Assembly: GCA_038232055.1 (NCBI GenBank) | Contig: JBBSIN010000011.1 | Location: 1-46,731 of the forward strand | Source: JBBSIN01 sp038232055 | Lineage (GTDB): Bacteria; Actinomycetota; Actinomycetes; JADGOV01 | Direction: 5' to 3' | DNA: 46,731 nt | Shown here: positions 9,367 to 17,337 of the stretch, piece after piece | How positions within the stretch are numbered: position 1 is the stretch's first letter | Layout: each line of letters opens with the position of its first letter | Notes under the pieces: model-generated | What the model was told of the DNA's origin: nothing | The model's input: only the letters and a program-made list of their open reading frames with translations | Databases searched by the model: none | Position numbers and translations under genes: made by a program

Positions 9367-9933
9367 CTATGGCGTTGTGGACGCGGATTTTGGACTGGCG
9401 AACCAACTATCCAATACGCCGGGACAGTTGATCTTTCGATTCTTCTCTTGACCCGTCGTCGCGTCGACAAGGACGACTTCGCTGCAGTCCAGCATAACGG
9501 TTCCCTGACGATTCCCGACCGCTGACACGCTTACGCCCGTGAGATCAACTCCGATGGCCCACCCGAGGTATGCGTCGGTCCGAGCATGGACCACGACAAG
9601 CTTTGTCTCACGGGGAACGTCAATGCCGGCGTACTCGGAAATTCGCTGGTATTCGCGAAGCGCTGTCTCCTGCGTGGCACGGGGGACGCTCCCGCCGGGG
9701 GGTACTCCCAACCAGTTTTGAGCGCTCCACCACACCGACGCATCCGTCCGCCTCTGCTGCTTTACCTCGTAGGACTCGCCCTCGCCCTGGTGCTTCTCAG
9801 CGGGCGGGCTTGTCGCTGGGGCCGCCGCTGTCAGGTCAGCATTGACCAACGTATTGCGACTGCCTTGGGCAGCGCAGCGGGTTAGCACTATGACAAAACC
9901 GAAAGCCAGATACCCGCGTGTTGTCCGGGTCAT
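9367..9933 (-). CDS. Orphan secreted protein, possible lipoprotein
   Basis: 188 aa. The N-terminus reads as a signal sequence (TRTTRGY then a hydrophobic core LAFGFVIVLT) ending at Cys20; the candidate lipobox LTRC has Arg before Cys, which is atypical, so lipidation is uncertain. The rest is hydrophilic, with no recognised domain; a segment near residues 120-140 (YLGWAIGVDLTGVSVSAVG) could be a beta-rich core, and a C-terminal disulfide could form between the two Cys of LDCSEV and NCPGV. Start ATG 9933 has GGGAG 6 nt upstream. Base composition is visibly less GC-rich than its neighbours, which may mean acquisition. Neither the conserved dcw gene order nor its neighbours explain its role. Confidence 0.6.
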   Translation of the reverse strand: MTRTTRGYLAFGFVIVLTRCAAQGSRNTLVNADLTAAAPATSPPAEKHQGEGESYEVKQQRRTDASVWWSAQNWLGVPPGGSVPRATQETALREYQRISEYAGIDVPRETKLVVVHARTDAYLGWAIGVDLTGVSVSAVGNRQGTVMLDCSEVVLVDATTGQEKNRKINCPGVLDSWFASPKSASTTP

Positions 9934-9969
9934 CGTTGACTCCCGATCTTAGTCGCAATCGGTTCGAAA

Positions 9970-9996
9970 ATTATCACCGCGCCATAGGGATAGCAA
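9970..9996 (-). promoter_or_regulatory. Candidate promoter of the orphan secreted-protein gene
   Basis: On the minus strand TTGCTA (9991-9996) and GATAAT (9970-9975) lie 15 nt apart, 37 nt upstream of ATG 9933. The -10 is a good match to the housekeeping consensus; the spacing is short, so the assignment is tentative. Confidence 0.35.
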
Positions 9997-10022
9997 GAGT
10001 CTGCCGCGGCTAGCGACACCCA

Positions 10023-10949
10023 TCAGGACTCTGCCCGCAAAATGTGCAGCGCCCCTGCCAAGTCCGCCGGAGGATGGCTTTCGAACTCGACCCAGCCCCC
10101 GTCGGCTGGGTGCTCGAAGCCCAGCCGATGCGCGTGCAGCCATTGGCGCGACAGGTGCAGGCGAGCGGCCAGCGTCGGGTCGGCGCCGTACGCGACATCA
10201 CCCACGCACGGGTGGCGCATGGCCGCCATGTGCACCCGGATCTGGTGCGTCCGACCGGTCTCGAGCACGACGTCGAGCAGCGAGGCGGCCCGAAACGCCT
10301 CGACGGTGTCGTAGTGGGTCACGCTGGGCCGACCGGCGGCGACGACGGCGAACTTGTAGTCGGCGCCCGGATGCCGGTCGATCGGTGCGTCGACCGTCCC
10401 GCGTAGCGGGTCGGGGTGGCCCTGCACAAGCGCGGCGTAGCGCTTGTCGACACGGCGGTCTCGAAACGCCGCCTTGAGTACGGCGTACGCCCGCTCGCTC
10501 TTGGCCACCACCAAGAGCCCGGTGGTCCCGACGTCGAGCCGGTGTACGACGCCCTGGCGCTCGGCTGCGCCACTCGTCGCCACCCGGTGGCCGGCCGCAA
10601 GGAGCCCGCCGATCACGGTTGCGCCGGTCCAGCCAGGGCTCGGGTGAGCGGCGACGCCGACCGGCTTGTCGACGACCACGATGTCGTCATCCTCGTGGAC
10701 GATGCGCATCCCGGCGACCAGCGCCGGGGGGGATGAGACCGCGCGGACGGGTTCGGGCAGCTCCACGTCCAGCCAGTTGCCGGTATGCACCCGGTCGGCC
10801 TTTGTCCGCTCGACTCCGTCGAGTCGCGCGTGCCCCGACTCGATGAGGTCCGCTGCCGCGGTGCGCGACAGGCCGAACAGCCGGGACACCGCGGCGTCGA
10901 GCCGCAACCCGTCGAGCCCATCCGGGACCGGCAGGCTACGGCTCGCCAT
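10023..10949 (-). CDS. RluA-family 23S rRNA pseudouridine synthase (RluD-like)
   Basis: 308 aa. An S4 RNA-binding domain occupies about residues 13-70 (RLDAAVSRLFGLSR), followed by the catalytic domain with DKPVGVAAHPSP at 95-105 and the diagnostic VVHRLDVGTTGL, where D139 is the nucleophilic Asp. RTHQIRVHMA and the late GDVAYG motif complete the family pattern. It isomerises uridines in rRNA, probably in helix 69 of 23S rRNA, by analogy with RluD. Start ATG 10949 falls inside the end of lspA (14-nt overlap), the typical lspA-rluD arrangement; translation coupling is likely. Confidence 0.92.
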   Translation of the reverse strand: MASRSLPVPDGLDGLRLDAAVSRLFGLSRTAAADLIESGHARLDGVERTKADRVHTGNWLDVELPEPVRAVSSPPALVAGMRIVHEDDDIVVVDKPVGVAAHPSPGWTGATVIGGLLAAGHRVATSGAAERQGVVHRLDVGTTGLLVVAKSERAYAVLKAAFRDRRVDKRYAALVQGHPDPLRGTVDAPIDRHPGADYKFAVVAAGRPSVTHYDTVEAFRAASLLDVVLETGRTHQIRVHMAAMRHPCVGDVAYGADPTLAARLHLSRQWLHAHRLGFEHPADGGWVEFESHPPADLAGALHILRAES

Positions 10950-11547
10950 CGGCGCCGGGCTCCGAATGCGCGCTGGGATCCGGACGTCGAGGCGACCGGC
11001 TGCCATCGGCGCCGATGCCGCGAGCGGAAAGCACGACCGCGGTGATACCGCCGAGCACGATCGCTGAGTCGGCGAGGTTGAACACCGGCCAGTGCGGCAG
11101 CTGGATCCAGTCCACAACCCGGCCGCGCAGCGGACCCGGGTCGCGCAACAGGCGGTCGATGAGGTTGCCGAGCGCGCCACCGAGCAGCAGCCCCAGCGTG
11201 ATCGCCCAGGGCAGGCTGCACAGCCGCGACGCCGTACGCGCGATGACCACGACGACCACAACCGCGACGAGCGTGAACAGGATCGTCGCGCCGGCCCCGA
11301 TGCCGAAGGCGGCTCCCGAGTTGCGGGTCAACGCGAGGTGAAGGAACCCGCCGAGCAGCCGCACCGGCGCCCGGTCGGCGAGCTGCTCGACGACGACCGC
11401 CTTGGTCACGACGTCAGCAGCGAGTACCAGCGCGGCCACCGCGAGCAGGACTGCGACCCCCAACCGCCGATGCCCGTATGGCGGCGCGGCCGGCTGGCTC
11501 CCGGCAGGGGTCAGCGGCGTTCCTGGCGTTGTTTGCATGACACACAT
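10936..11547 (-). CDS. lspA: Lipoprotein signal peptidase II
   Basis: 203 aa, somewhat longer than the usual 160-180 because of hydrophilic ends. Four hydrophobic helices are visible. The two catalytic Asp are in GALGNLIDR (D131) and FNLADS (D160), and LTRNSGAAFG forms the conserved extracytoplasmic motif. It removes signal peptides from diacylglyceryl-modified prolipoproteins at the membrane. Starts ATG 11547 and ATG 11538 are both possible; both overlap the end of the DksA/TraR gene by about 30 nt, so coupling to that gene is likely. The C-terminal tail after the last helix is Ser/Pro/Asp-rich and contains the start codon of the downstream synthase gene. Confidence 0.95.
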   Translation of the reverse strand: MCVMQTTPGTPLTPAGSQPAAPPYGHRRLGVAVLLAVAALVLAADVVTKAVVVEQLADRAPVRLLGGFLHLALTRNSGAAFGIGAGATILFTLVAVVVVVVIARTASRLCSLPWAITLGLLLGGALGNLIDRLLRDPGPLRGRVVDWIQLPHWPVFNLADSAIVLGGITAVVLSARGIGADGSRSPRRPDPSAHSEPGADGEP

Positions 11548-12611
11548 AGTGTCGCCGACGGAAAGGCCTGCAGCCGCGCCTTACCGATCGGCTGCCCGCA
11601 GCCCTCGCAGATGCCGTACGTGCCGGAATCGAGCCGGGCCAGCGCGCGCTCGACCTGGGCGAGCAGGTCGCGGCGATTCTGAGTGAGGGACAGCTCGTGC
11701 TCTCGCTCGAACGTCTTGGTGCCCGCGTCGGCCTGGTCGTCGCCGGCACCGTCGCCGCCGTCGCGCTGCAGCTCGGCCCAGGTCAGCTCCGCCTCGGCGA
11801 TCTCGTCCCGCAGGTCCGCGGCCTGCTCGAGGAGGTCTCGTCGTACGTCGGCCCGCTCCTTGGCGCTCCACCGCTCGCCGGTCGCTGGGGTGGGCGGCGC
11901 AGGGGTCGCAGCGGTCGGTGGTCGCTTGGTCGGCGCGGTCTTGGTCGGCGCGGTCTTGGTCGCCGCGGTCTTGGTCGCCGCGGTCTTGGTCGCCGCGGTC
12001 TTGGTCGCCGTGCGACCCGTGGCGGACTTCGCAGGCGCTGGCTCCGCCGTCTTCGTGCGTGCAGGCTTCGGCTCTTCTTTCGACGCGGCCCCGCTCGTCT
12101 TGGCCCGCCTCGGCGGCTCCGTGGGCCTTGTCCGCGCAGCCTTTGCCCGCTCCGTCGGCCCCGCCGCCTGGCTCGCCTTGGTCGGCGAAACCGACGCCTT
12201 CATAGCCTCGGCGCGCTTTGTTGGCGCCCGCACCCTGGCGGCTTTCCTCGACTCGGCTCGGGGATGCTTCGTCGGCTCGGACTTGACCGGTTCCGCGCGT
12301 GCGGGCTTTGCCGCCTTGCTGGCGGCCGTCGGCGCAGCCGCTCCCTTGGCGACCTTTGCCGTCCTCGTCGCTCTTGCAGGGGTCGCTTTCGCCGCCGCCT
12401 TGGTCGGAGCCCCCTTGGTCGGAGCGGCGGCCTTGGTGGGAGCGGCGGCCTTGGTGGGAGCGGCGGCCTTGGTGGGAGCGGCGACCTTGGTAGGAGCGGT
12501 GGCCTTGGCGCGGGACGCAGCCGCCCGGACGCCGCCGCCGGATGCCGCCTGGGTCAACGCGCCGACGGCACGGCGCAGCGGCCTTGCGGCCCGACCCCGC
12601 TCAGCGTTCAT
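11511..12611 (-). CDS. TraR/DksA C4 zinc-finger protein with long AKP-rich arm
   Basis: 366 aa, far longer than DksA (about 150). The C-terminal third is DksA/TraR-like: a helical hairpin from about residue 250 (LLEQAADLRDEIAEAE; ELSLTQNRRDLLAQVERALARL) and a C4 zinc finger with C335, C338, C356 and C359. The N-terminal 240 residues are low complexity, built from Ala, Lys, Pro and Thr repeats (APTKAA and TKTAA units), resembling histone H1-like tails. This arm is encoded by 15- and 18-nt tandem repeats at 11930-12010 and 12405-12500. DksA-type proteins bind the RNA polymerase secondary channel; the basic arm could bind nucleic acid, which is inference. Start ATG 12611 has GGGAG upstream; the frame stays open to 12950 only through a repeat element. 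Confidence 0.85.
   Translation of the reverse strand: MNAERGRAARPLRRAVGALTQAASGGGVRAAASRAKATAPTKVAAPTKAAAPTKAAAPTKAAAPTKGAPTKAAAKATPARATRTAKVAKGAAAPTAASKAAKPARAEPVKSEPTKHPRAESRKAARVRAPTKRAEAMKASVSPTKASQAAGPTERAKAARTRPTEPPRRAKTSGAASKEEPKPARTKTAEPAPAKSATGRTATKTAATKTAATKTAATKTAPTKTAPTKRPPTAATPAPPTPATGERWSAKERADVRRDLLEQAADLRDEIAEAELTWAELQRDGGDGAGDDQADAGTKTFEREHELSLTQNRRDLLAQVERALARLDSGTYGICEGCGQPIGKARLQAFPSATLCVSCKQRQERR
11925..12010 (-). repeat. In-frame 15-nt tandem repeats (TKTAA units)
   Basis: Within the DksA/TraR-like gene a 15-nt unit recurs about five times, with the last copies slightly diverged, each encoding Thr-Lys-Thr-Ala-Ala/Pro. A second array at about 12405-12500 uses an 18-nt unit encoding Ala-Pro-Thr-Lys-Ala-Ala. 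Such arrays are prone to copy-number change. Confidence 0.75.
12405..12500 (-). repeat. In-frame 18-nt tandem repeats (APTKAA units)
   Basis: About four to five copies of an 18-nt unit containing gcggccttggtggga lie near the 5' end of the DksA/TraR-like gene and encode the proximal part of its basic arm. Confidence 0.75.
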
Positions 12612-12645
12612 CCCAGCTCCCGGCCATGATCGGTTCAAGTCCGCG

Positions 12646-12674
12646 AGAATACGGCCGCGCTCGTCATGAGGCAA
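12646..12674 (-). promoter_or_regulatory. Candidate promoter for the DksA/TraR-lspA-rluA run
   Basis: On the minus strand TTGCCT (12669-12674) and TATTCT (12646-12651) are 17 nt apart, 34 nt upstream of ATG 12611. Spacing is ideal and both hexamers match the housekeeping consensus at four or five positions. No experimental support. Confidence 0.45.
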
Positions 12675-12790
12675 CGCGGCGCGCCATGGCGTTAGCAGTC
12701 CGCAATCGAGCGATCGGGCCGTTGATCTTGTTCGTTCGACATTCGACTGCGCAGGGGCGCCTCGCCCGTCCGTACGCCCAGCGACTGGAC

Positions 12791-12949
12791 GGTCCGAGGA
12801 ATCGTCCGAGCAGATCATGGTGCCGCGACCAGGGAAAACGGCGAGATCATTCCTCGGACCGTTACTCGGACCGTCTCTCGGACCGTCTCTCGGACCGTCC
12901 CTCGGACCGTCCCTCGGACCGTCTCTCGGACGATTATTCGAACGATCCA
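12791..12949. repeat. Dispersed inverted-arm repeat element, copy A
   Basis: A core of about 40 nt (12811-12852, containing gatcatggtg, cagggaaaacg and agatcat) is flanked on the left by two 12-nt units beginning tccgag (12793, 12805) and on the right by eight units in inverted orientation at exact 12-nt spacing beginning tcggac (12854 to 12938, last one diverged). The core and first flanking units recur at 21276-21366. The right arm runs up to the ileS leader and could supply its promoter -35 region. Confidence 0.85.
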
Positions 12950-12963
12950 CGGGACCGGTCCGC

Positions 12964-12969
12964 TAGGCT
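12964..12969 (+). promoter_or_regulatory. Candidate -10 element of ileS
   Basis: TAGGCT matches the common actinobacterial -10 form. Transcription from about 12976 would begin just before the T-box leader. A clear -35 is not seen; the diverged end of the repeat array lies where it should be. Confidence 0.3.
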
Positions 12970-12979
12970 TGATGGCGCA

Positions 12980-13229
12980 GCAGGCGTTGACGGGGACGAG
13001 TAGCGACGGTCGCAGCCGCGAGCGAGCCGGGGTCGGTGGAAGCCCGGTGGCGTGCCCGCCGTGAAGATCACCCCTGAGCCGCCGGAGGAAAGGCCCTTGT
13101 GGCCGAGTAGAGCCGGCGCAGGCAACGAGAGGGCAGGCGTGCCTGCCAAGGAGGGTGGTACCGCGGGGCCCCGAGCAGTTCCGGGCCTCGTCCCTTCGTC
13201 CGAGATCGACGGCGGAGGATGCCCACCCG
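12980..13229 (+). promoter_or_regulatory. T-box riboswitch in the ileS leader
   Basis: AGGGTGGTACCGCGG at 13152-13166 is the near-invariant T-box sequence; its TGGT bulge pairs with the ACCA end of uncharged tRNA. Upstream, GGACGAGTAG (about 12994-13003) fits the start of Stem I. An ATC triplet in GAAGATCACC (about 13064-13073) is the candidate Ile specifier. Downstream there is no U-tract terminator; the segment from 13167 leads straight into GGAGG (13214-13218) before ATG 13230. The switch therefore probably acts on translation by freeing the ribosome binding site, as known for actinobacterial ileS leaders. Exact 5' boundary is estimated. Confidence 0.9.
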
Positions 13230-16200
13230 ATGTCCGAACCCATGTCCCCGACGACCGGTACGACGCCGCAAGCCCGGGCTGACGGCGTACCCGACGAGAG
13301 CGGCGGTCCGACGACGTCAGCCGGGACCTTTCGACCGCTACCGGCGCGGGTCGACCTGCCCGCGCTCGAGCGCGAGGTTCTGCGGCGCTGGGCAGAGACC
13401 AAGGTCTTCCAGCGGTCGCTGGAGCGGACTGCGCAGGGGCCGCTCTGGGTCTTCTACGAGGGTCCGCCCACGGCGAACGGCAAGCCAGGCGCACACCACA
13501 CCGAGTCGCGCGCGATGAAGGACGTGTACTGCCGCTTCAAGACCATGCAGGGCTTCTCGGTGCCCCGCAAGGCGGGCTGGGACTGCCACGGACTGCCGGT
13601 GGAGCTCGCCGTCGAGAAGGAGTTGGGCTTCTCCGGCAAGCAGGACATCGAGGCGTACGGCGTCGCCGAGTTCAACGCGCGCTGCCGGGAGTCGGTGCTC
13701 CGGCACGTCGCCGAGTTCGAGCGGATGACCGAGCGGCTCGGTTACTGGGTCGACATGAGCCAGGCCTACCGAACGATGGACGCCGACTACATCGAGTCCG
13801 TCTGGTGGTCGCTCAAGGTCATCTTCGACAAGAAGCTGCTCGTCGAGGATCACCGGGTTTCGCCGTACTGCCCGCGCTGCGGTACGGCGCTCTCCGACCA
13901 CGAGGTGGCTCAGGGCTATCTCACCGTCACCGACCCGAGCGTCTTCGTCCGCTTCCCGGTGACCAGCGGCCCGCTGGCCGATCTCGGCGCAAGCCTGCTG
14001 GTCTGGACCACGACCCCCTGGACGCTCATCTCCAACACGGCGGTGGCGGTGCACCCGGACGTCGAATACGTCGCCGCGCGCACCGGCGGAGAAGTCCTCG
14101 TCGTCGCCGAGCCGCTGCTGCGGCGGGTGCTCGGAGAGGACGCCGACATGCTCGCCCGATTCGCCGGTCGCGACCTCGAGCACGTCACCTACTCGCGACC
14201 GTTCGACTTCGTCGACATCCCGGGCGCCCACTACGTCGGGCTAGCCGACTATGTCACCGTCGAGGACGGCACCGGTCTCGTGCACCAGTCGCCGGCGTTC
14301 GGCGCCGACGACCTCGAGGTTGCCCGCCGCTACGGCTTGCCGGTCGTCAAACCGGTGCAGCCGGACGGCCACTTCGAGGCGCATCTGCCGCTGGTCGGCG
14401 GCCAGTTCTTCAAGTCGGCCGACCCGGTCATCGTCGATGACCTGCGGGCGCGTGGCCTGCTCCTCCGCGAGGAGCGCTACAGCCACAGTTACCCGCACTG
14501 CTGGCGCTGCGACACGGCCCTGCTGTACTACGCGCTGCCCTCCTGGTACATCCGCACGACGGCGATCAAGGAGCGGCTGCTCGAGGAGAACTCCCGCACC
14601 GACTGGCACCCGCCCCGGATCAAGACCGGTCGATACGGCGATTGGCTCGAGAACAACGTCGACTGGGCGCTGTCCCGTAACCGCTTCTGGGGCACGCCGC
14701 TGCCGATCTGGCGATGCGAGGACGGCCACCTAATCTGCGTGGGCTCGCTCGCGGAACTGTCGTCGTACGCCGGTCGCGACGTCACCTCGGTCGACCCGCA
14801 TCGCCCGGCGATCGACGAGGTGATCGTCGACTGTCCTCAGTGCGGCACGCCGGCGACCAGGGTGCCCGAGGTGATCGACGCCTGGTACGACTCGGGCTCG
14901 ATGCCGTTCGCGCAGTGGGGAGCGCCGCACCGCAACGAGCAGACGTTCCAGGCGCGGTATCCAGCGCAGTTCATCGCCGAGGGTCTCGACCAGACGAGGG
15001 GCTGGTTCTACACGCTGATGGCGGTCGGCACGCTCGTCTTCGACCGGTCGGCGTACGAGACCGTGCTCTGCCTGGGGATCATCCTGGACGAGCACGGCCG
15101 AAAGATGTCGAAGCACCTCGGCAACGTGCTGGACCCGTTCGAGCTCTTCGAGCGGCACGGCGCCGACGCGGTGCGCTGGCTCATGCTCTGCGGGGGGTCA
15201 CCGTGGTCCGACCGTCGGGTCGGCGACGAGCCGCTCGCCGAGGTCGTGCGCAAGGTGCTCCTCACCTACTGGAACACCGCCGCGTTCTTCACCCTCTACG
15301 CGAGCGTCGGCGGCTGGACGTTCGAGACGGCGCCCGCACCGGAGGTTTCCGCCCGCCCGGCGCTCGACCGATGGGCGCTCTCCGAGCTGCACGAGACGGT
15401 CGCCGAGGTCACCGCCGCGCTGGAGGACTTCGACTCCCCCCGAGCCGGTCGGCGGCTGGCGTCGTACGTCGACGACCTGTCGAACTGGTACGTCCGCCGC
15501 TCGCGCCGCCGCTTCTGGAACGGGGACCCGGCGGCTCTCGCCACCCTGCACGAGTGCCTCGAGGTCACCACTCGGCTGCTCGCGCCGTTCGTGCCGTTCG
15601 TCACCGAGGCCGTCCACCAGCGCCTGGTCGTCGACGTCTGGCCCGACCTGCCCGACTCGGTGCACCTGCGGAACTGGCCGCGGGTGGACGGCTCGCTCGT
15701 CGACCCGTCGTTGCACGGCCACGTCGCGCTGGTGCGACGGCTGGTCGAGCTCGGCCGGGCCACCCGCGCGTCGTCGAAGGTGCCCACTCGGCAACCGCTC
15801 GGTCGGGCCCTGGTCGGTGCCGCGGGCTGGAGCGAGCTGGCCGAGGACCTGCGGACTCAGCTCGCCGAGGAGCTCAACGTCGGCGCGGTGGACTCACTCG
15901 CCGAGGAGGGCGAGCTCGTCGACTACTCGGTCAAGCCGAACTTCCGAACGCTCGGCAAGCGGTTCGGCCCACGCACCAAGGCGGTGGCCGCTGCGGTGAC
16001 CGGTGCAGAGCCCGGCGCGTTGGTCCGTGACCTGCGCGGCGGCGAGGCGGCGCACGTCGACGTCGACGGCGACCGGATCGCGCTTTCGGCCGACGATGTC
16101 GTCGTTACCGAGACCCCGCGAGAGGGGTGGGCGGTCGCCACGGAGGCCGGCGAGACCGTCGCCCTCGACCTCACGGTGACCCCCGAGCTGCGGCGGGCCG

Positions 16201-16466
16201 GCATCGTCCGCGAGGTGGTGCGCCTGGTACAGGAGGCGCGGAAGGCGACGAACCTCGACGTGTCCGACCGGATCGAGCTGTGGTGGACCGCCCCGCCGTC
16301 CGCCACGACGCCCGAAACGGCACGTGCAATGCGGGACGGTACGGCGCTCCTGGCCGCCGAGGTACTCGCGACGACAGTGACGGAGGGCGAGCCCCTGGCC
16401 GACCTGGCGCCGCACGGCAGCGCGGACCTCGGGTTGACGTTCTGGCTGCGGGCCGGCGGCGGCTGA
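13230..16466 (+). CDS. ileS: Isoleucyl-tRNA synthetase
   Basis: 1078 aa. Class I signatures are present: the HIGH-type motif PGAHH at 86-90 after YEGPPTANGK, and KMSKH at about 625-629. WDCHGLPVE, WTTTPWTL in the editing domain, and the zinc-type CPRCG motifs all fit IleRS. The KMSKHLGN form and the HIGH context look like the eukaryote-like (type 2) branch; such enzymes tend to tolerate mupirocin, which is inference here. It charges tRNA-Ile in the cytosol. ATG 13230 follows GGAGG by 11 nt; an in-frame GTG at 13155 is inside the T-box and is not used. It is convergent with the CPxC membrane gene and is the only plus-strand gene of this block. Confidence 0.97.
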   Translation: MSEPMSPTTGTTPQARADGVPDESGGPTTSAGTFRPLPARVDLPALEREVLRRWAETKVFQRSLERTAQGPLWVFYEGPPTANGKPGAHHTESRAMKDVYCRFKTMQGFSVPRKAGWDCHGLPVELAVEKELGFSGKQDIEAYGVAEFNARCRESVLRHVAEFERMTERLGYWVDMSQAYRTMDADYIESVWWSLKVIFDKKLLVEDHRVSPYCPRCGTALSDHEVAQGYLTVTDPSVFVRFPVTSGPLADLGASLLVWTTTPWTLISNTAVAVHPDVEYVAARTGGEVLVVAEPLLRRVLGEDADMLARFAGRDLEHVTYSRPFDFVDIPGAHYVGLADYVTVEDGTGLVHQSPAFGADDLEVARRYGLPVVKPVQPDGHFEAHLPLVGGQFFKSADPVIVDDLRARGLLLREERYSHSYPHCWRCDTALLYYALPSWYIRTTAIKERLLEENSRTDWHPPRIKTGRYGDWLENNVDWALSRNRFWGTPLPIWRCEDGHLICVGSLAELSSYAGRDVTSVDPHRPAIDEVIVDCPQCGTPATRVPEVIDAWYDSGSMPFAQWGAPHRNEQTFQARYPAQFIAEGLDQTRGWFYTLMAVGTLVFDRSAYETVLCLGIILDEHGRKMSKHLGNVLDPFELFERHGADAVRWLMLCGGSPWSDRRVGDEPLAEVVRKVLLTYWNTAAFFTLYASVGGWTFETAPAPEVSARPALDRWALSELHETVAEVTAALEDFDSPRAGRRLASYVDDLSNWYVRRSRRRFWNGDPAALATLHECLEVTTRLLAPFVPFVTEAVHQRLVVDVWPDLPDSVHLRNWPRVDGSLVDPSLHGHVALVRRLVELGRATRASSKVPTRQPLGRALVGAAGWSELAEDLRTQLAEELNVGAVDSLAEEGELVDYSVKPNFRTLGKRFGPRTKAVAAAVTGAEPGALVRDLRGGEAAHVDVDGDRIALSADDVVVTETPREGWAVATEAGETVALDLTVTPELRRAGIVREVVRLVQEARKATNLDVSDRIELWWTAPPSATTPETARAMRDGTALLAAEVLATTVTEGEPLADLAPHGSADLGLTFWLRAGGG

Positions 16467-16482
16467 GCACTCGCCCGCGGCG

Positions 16483-16977
16483 TCAGGCCTCCGGTCGGCA
16501 TGTCGGGCAGCGCGTGAAGCCGATCTCGCGGGCCTCCTCGACCTCGATCGGCTCGGCGGCGGACATGTCGAGCCGGGGACAGCCCTCGAGGTGGTACAGC
16601 GGGCGGTCCCCGACGACGAACACGATCGCCTCGGTGGGCGTCCCGCCGGCCATGCCCGGATCCGGACCCGCGGCCGCTGCTGCTGGCTCGCTCTGGCCGG
16701 GCCGGGCCCGCTGAGACGCCGCCTCCGGGCCTTCGTCCTCGTCGTCGTTCCCGGCCGCCGGCGGCGCCGCCGTCTGGGGAAGGTCGGCTGCCGAGGCGTC
16801 GGCGGGCCGGTCGGCCGCGGATCCCCGACGACGCCGGCGACCCGCGGCGAGGAGCATGCCGGCCGCGCATCCACTCACCGCGATCGAAGCGTAGATAATC
16901 GTGAGACCGTGCGCGGCGAGTCCGGCGATAAGCAGGAGCACGGCGCAGAGCACCAGGGCGCCGCTCAGGACCAGCAC
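16483..16977 (-). CDS. Small membrane protein with C-terminal CPxC motif
   Basis: 164 aa. Two hydrophobic helices at about residues 3-22 and 26-46 are followed by a basic patch (RRRRR), a long Ala/Pro/Asp/Glu-rich linker (52-115) and a compact C-terminal unit (116-164) with H129, C133, C157 and C160 (YHLEGCPRL ... GFTRCPTC). The latter resembles short metal-binding units with a His/Cys then Cys-x-x-Cys arrangement, such as Ada-type or clustered-Cys tails, but I cannot name a family. GTG 16977 has GGAGG about 10 nt upstream. It sits immediately downstream of yggT, at the place where divIVA lies in related genomes, and it is not DivIVA-like. Confidence 0.75.
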   Translation of the reverse strand: MLVLSGALVLCAVLLLIAGLAAHGLTIIYASIAVSGCAAGMLLAAGRRRRRGSAADRPADASAADLPQTAAPPAAGNDDEDEGPEAASQRARPGQSEPAAAAAGPDPGMAGGTPTEAIVFVVGDRPLYHLEGCPRLDMSAAEPIEVEEAREIGFTRCPTCRPEA

Positions 16978-17010
16978 GGCGACGTCACCTCCGGCCCCTC
17001 CGGTCGCTGA

Positions 17011-17295
17011 CTACAGGGTCGCCACGACGCTGCGCAGGATGCCGACCAGGATGAACAGCAGCAAAAAGGCGAGGTCGACGGCGAACCCGCCGATCCGTAG
17101 TGGCGGGATGACGCGGCGCAGTGCCTTCAGCGGCGGATCCGTCACCGTGTAGGTGATCTCTAGGGTGATCGCCATGACACCGGACGGCCGGTAATTTCGG
17201 GAAAGCGTGAAGACCCATTCCATGATCAGCCGGAAGATCAGGAAGAGCAAAAAGATGTAAAGCACAGCGGACAGCAGCTGGCCGACCGTCGACAC
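17011..17295 (-). CDS. YggT-family membrane protein
   Basis: 94 aa. The two-helix topology is typical of YggT/YlmG: a first helix at about 5-28 (LLSAVLYIFLLFLIFRLIMEWV), a conserved loop (TDPPLKALRRVIPP) and a second helix near the C-terminus (VDLAFLLLFILVGIL). It lies 42 nt downstream of sepF, the usual order. YlmG proteins are linked to division and osmotic resistance in Gram-positives; a precise biochemical role is not established. Confidence 0.92.
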   Translation of the reverse strand: MSTVGQLLSAVLYIFLLFLIFRLIMEWVFTLSRNYRPSGVMAITLEITYTVTDPPLKALRRVIPPLRIGGFAVDLAFLLLFILVGILRSVVATL

Positions 17296-17337
17296 CGTCT
17301 GTCCTGCCCTTTCCCCGACCGGAGCTCCGCTTCGAGC

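Noticed and set aside
11697..12629. Plus-strand open frame with Gly/Arg/Leu repeats (LGRRG)
   Set aside because: It is antisense to the DksA/TraR-like gene; its repeats are a by-product of the lysine/alanine repeats on the minus strand, and it has no start site signal.
12854..12949. Regular 12-nt repeats as a possible CRISPR array
   Set aside because: Units are contiguous with no spacers and far shorter than CRISPR repeats; they belong to a dispersed element.
12612..12950. Longer N-terminus for the DksA/TraR-like protein (DGPRDGPR repeats)
   Set aside because: This part is translated repeat element, while ATG 12611 has a ribosome binding site and a promoter candidate just upstream.
13155..13229. 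GTG 13155 as the ileS start
   Set aside because: It lies within the T-box core sequence; ATG 13230 has GGAGG upstream and avoids translating the riboswitch.
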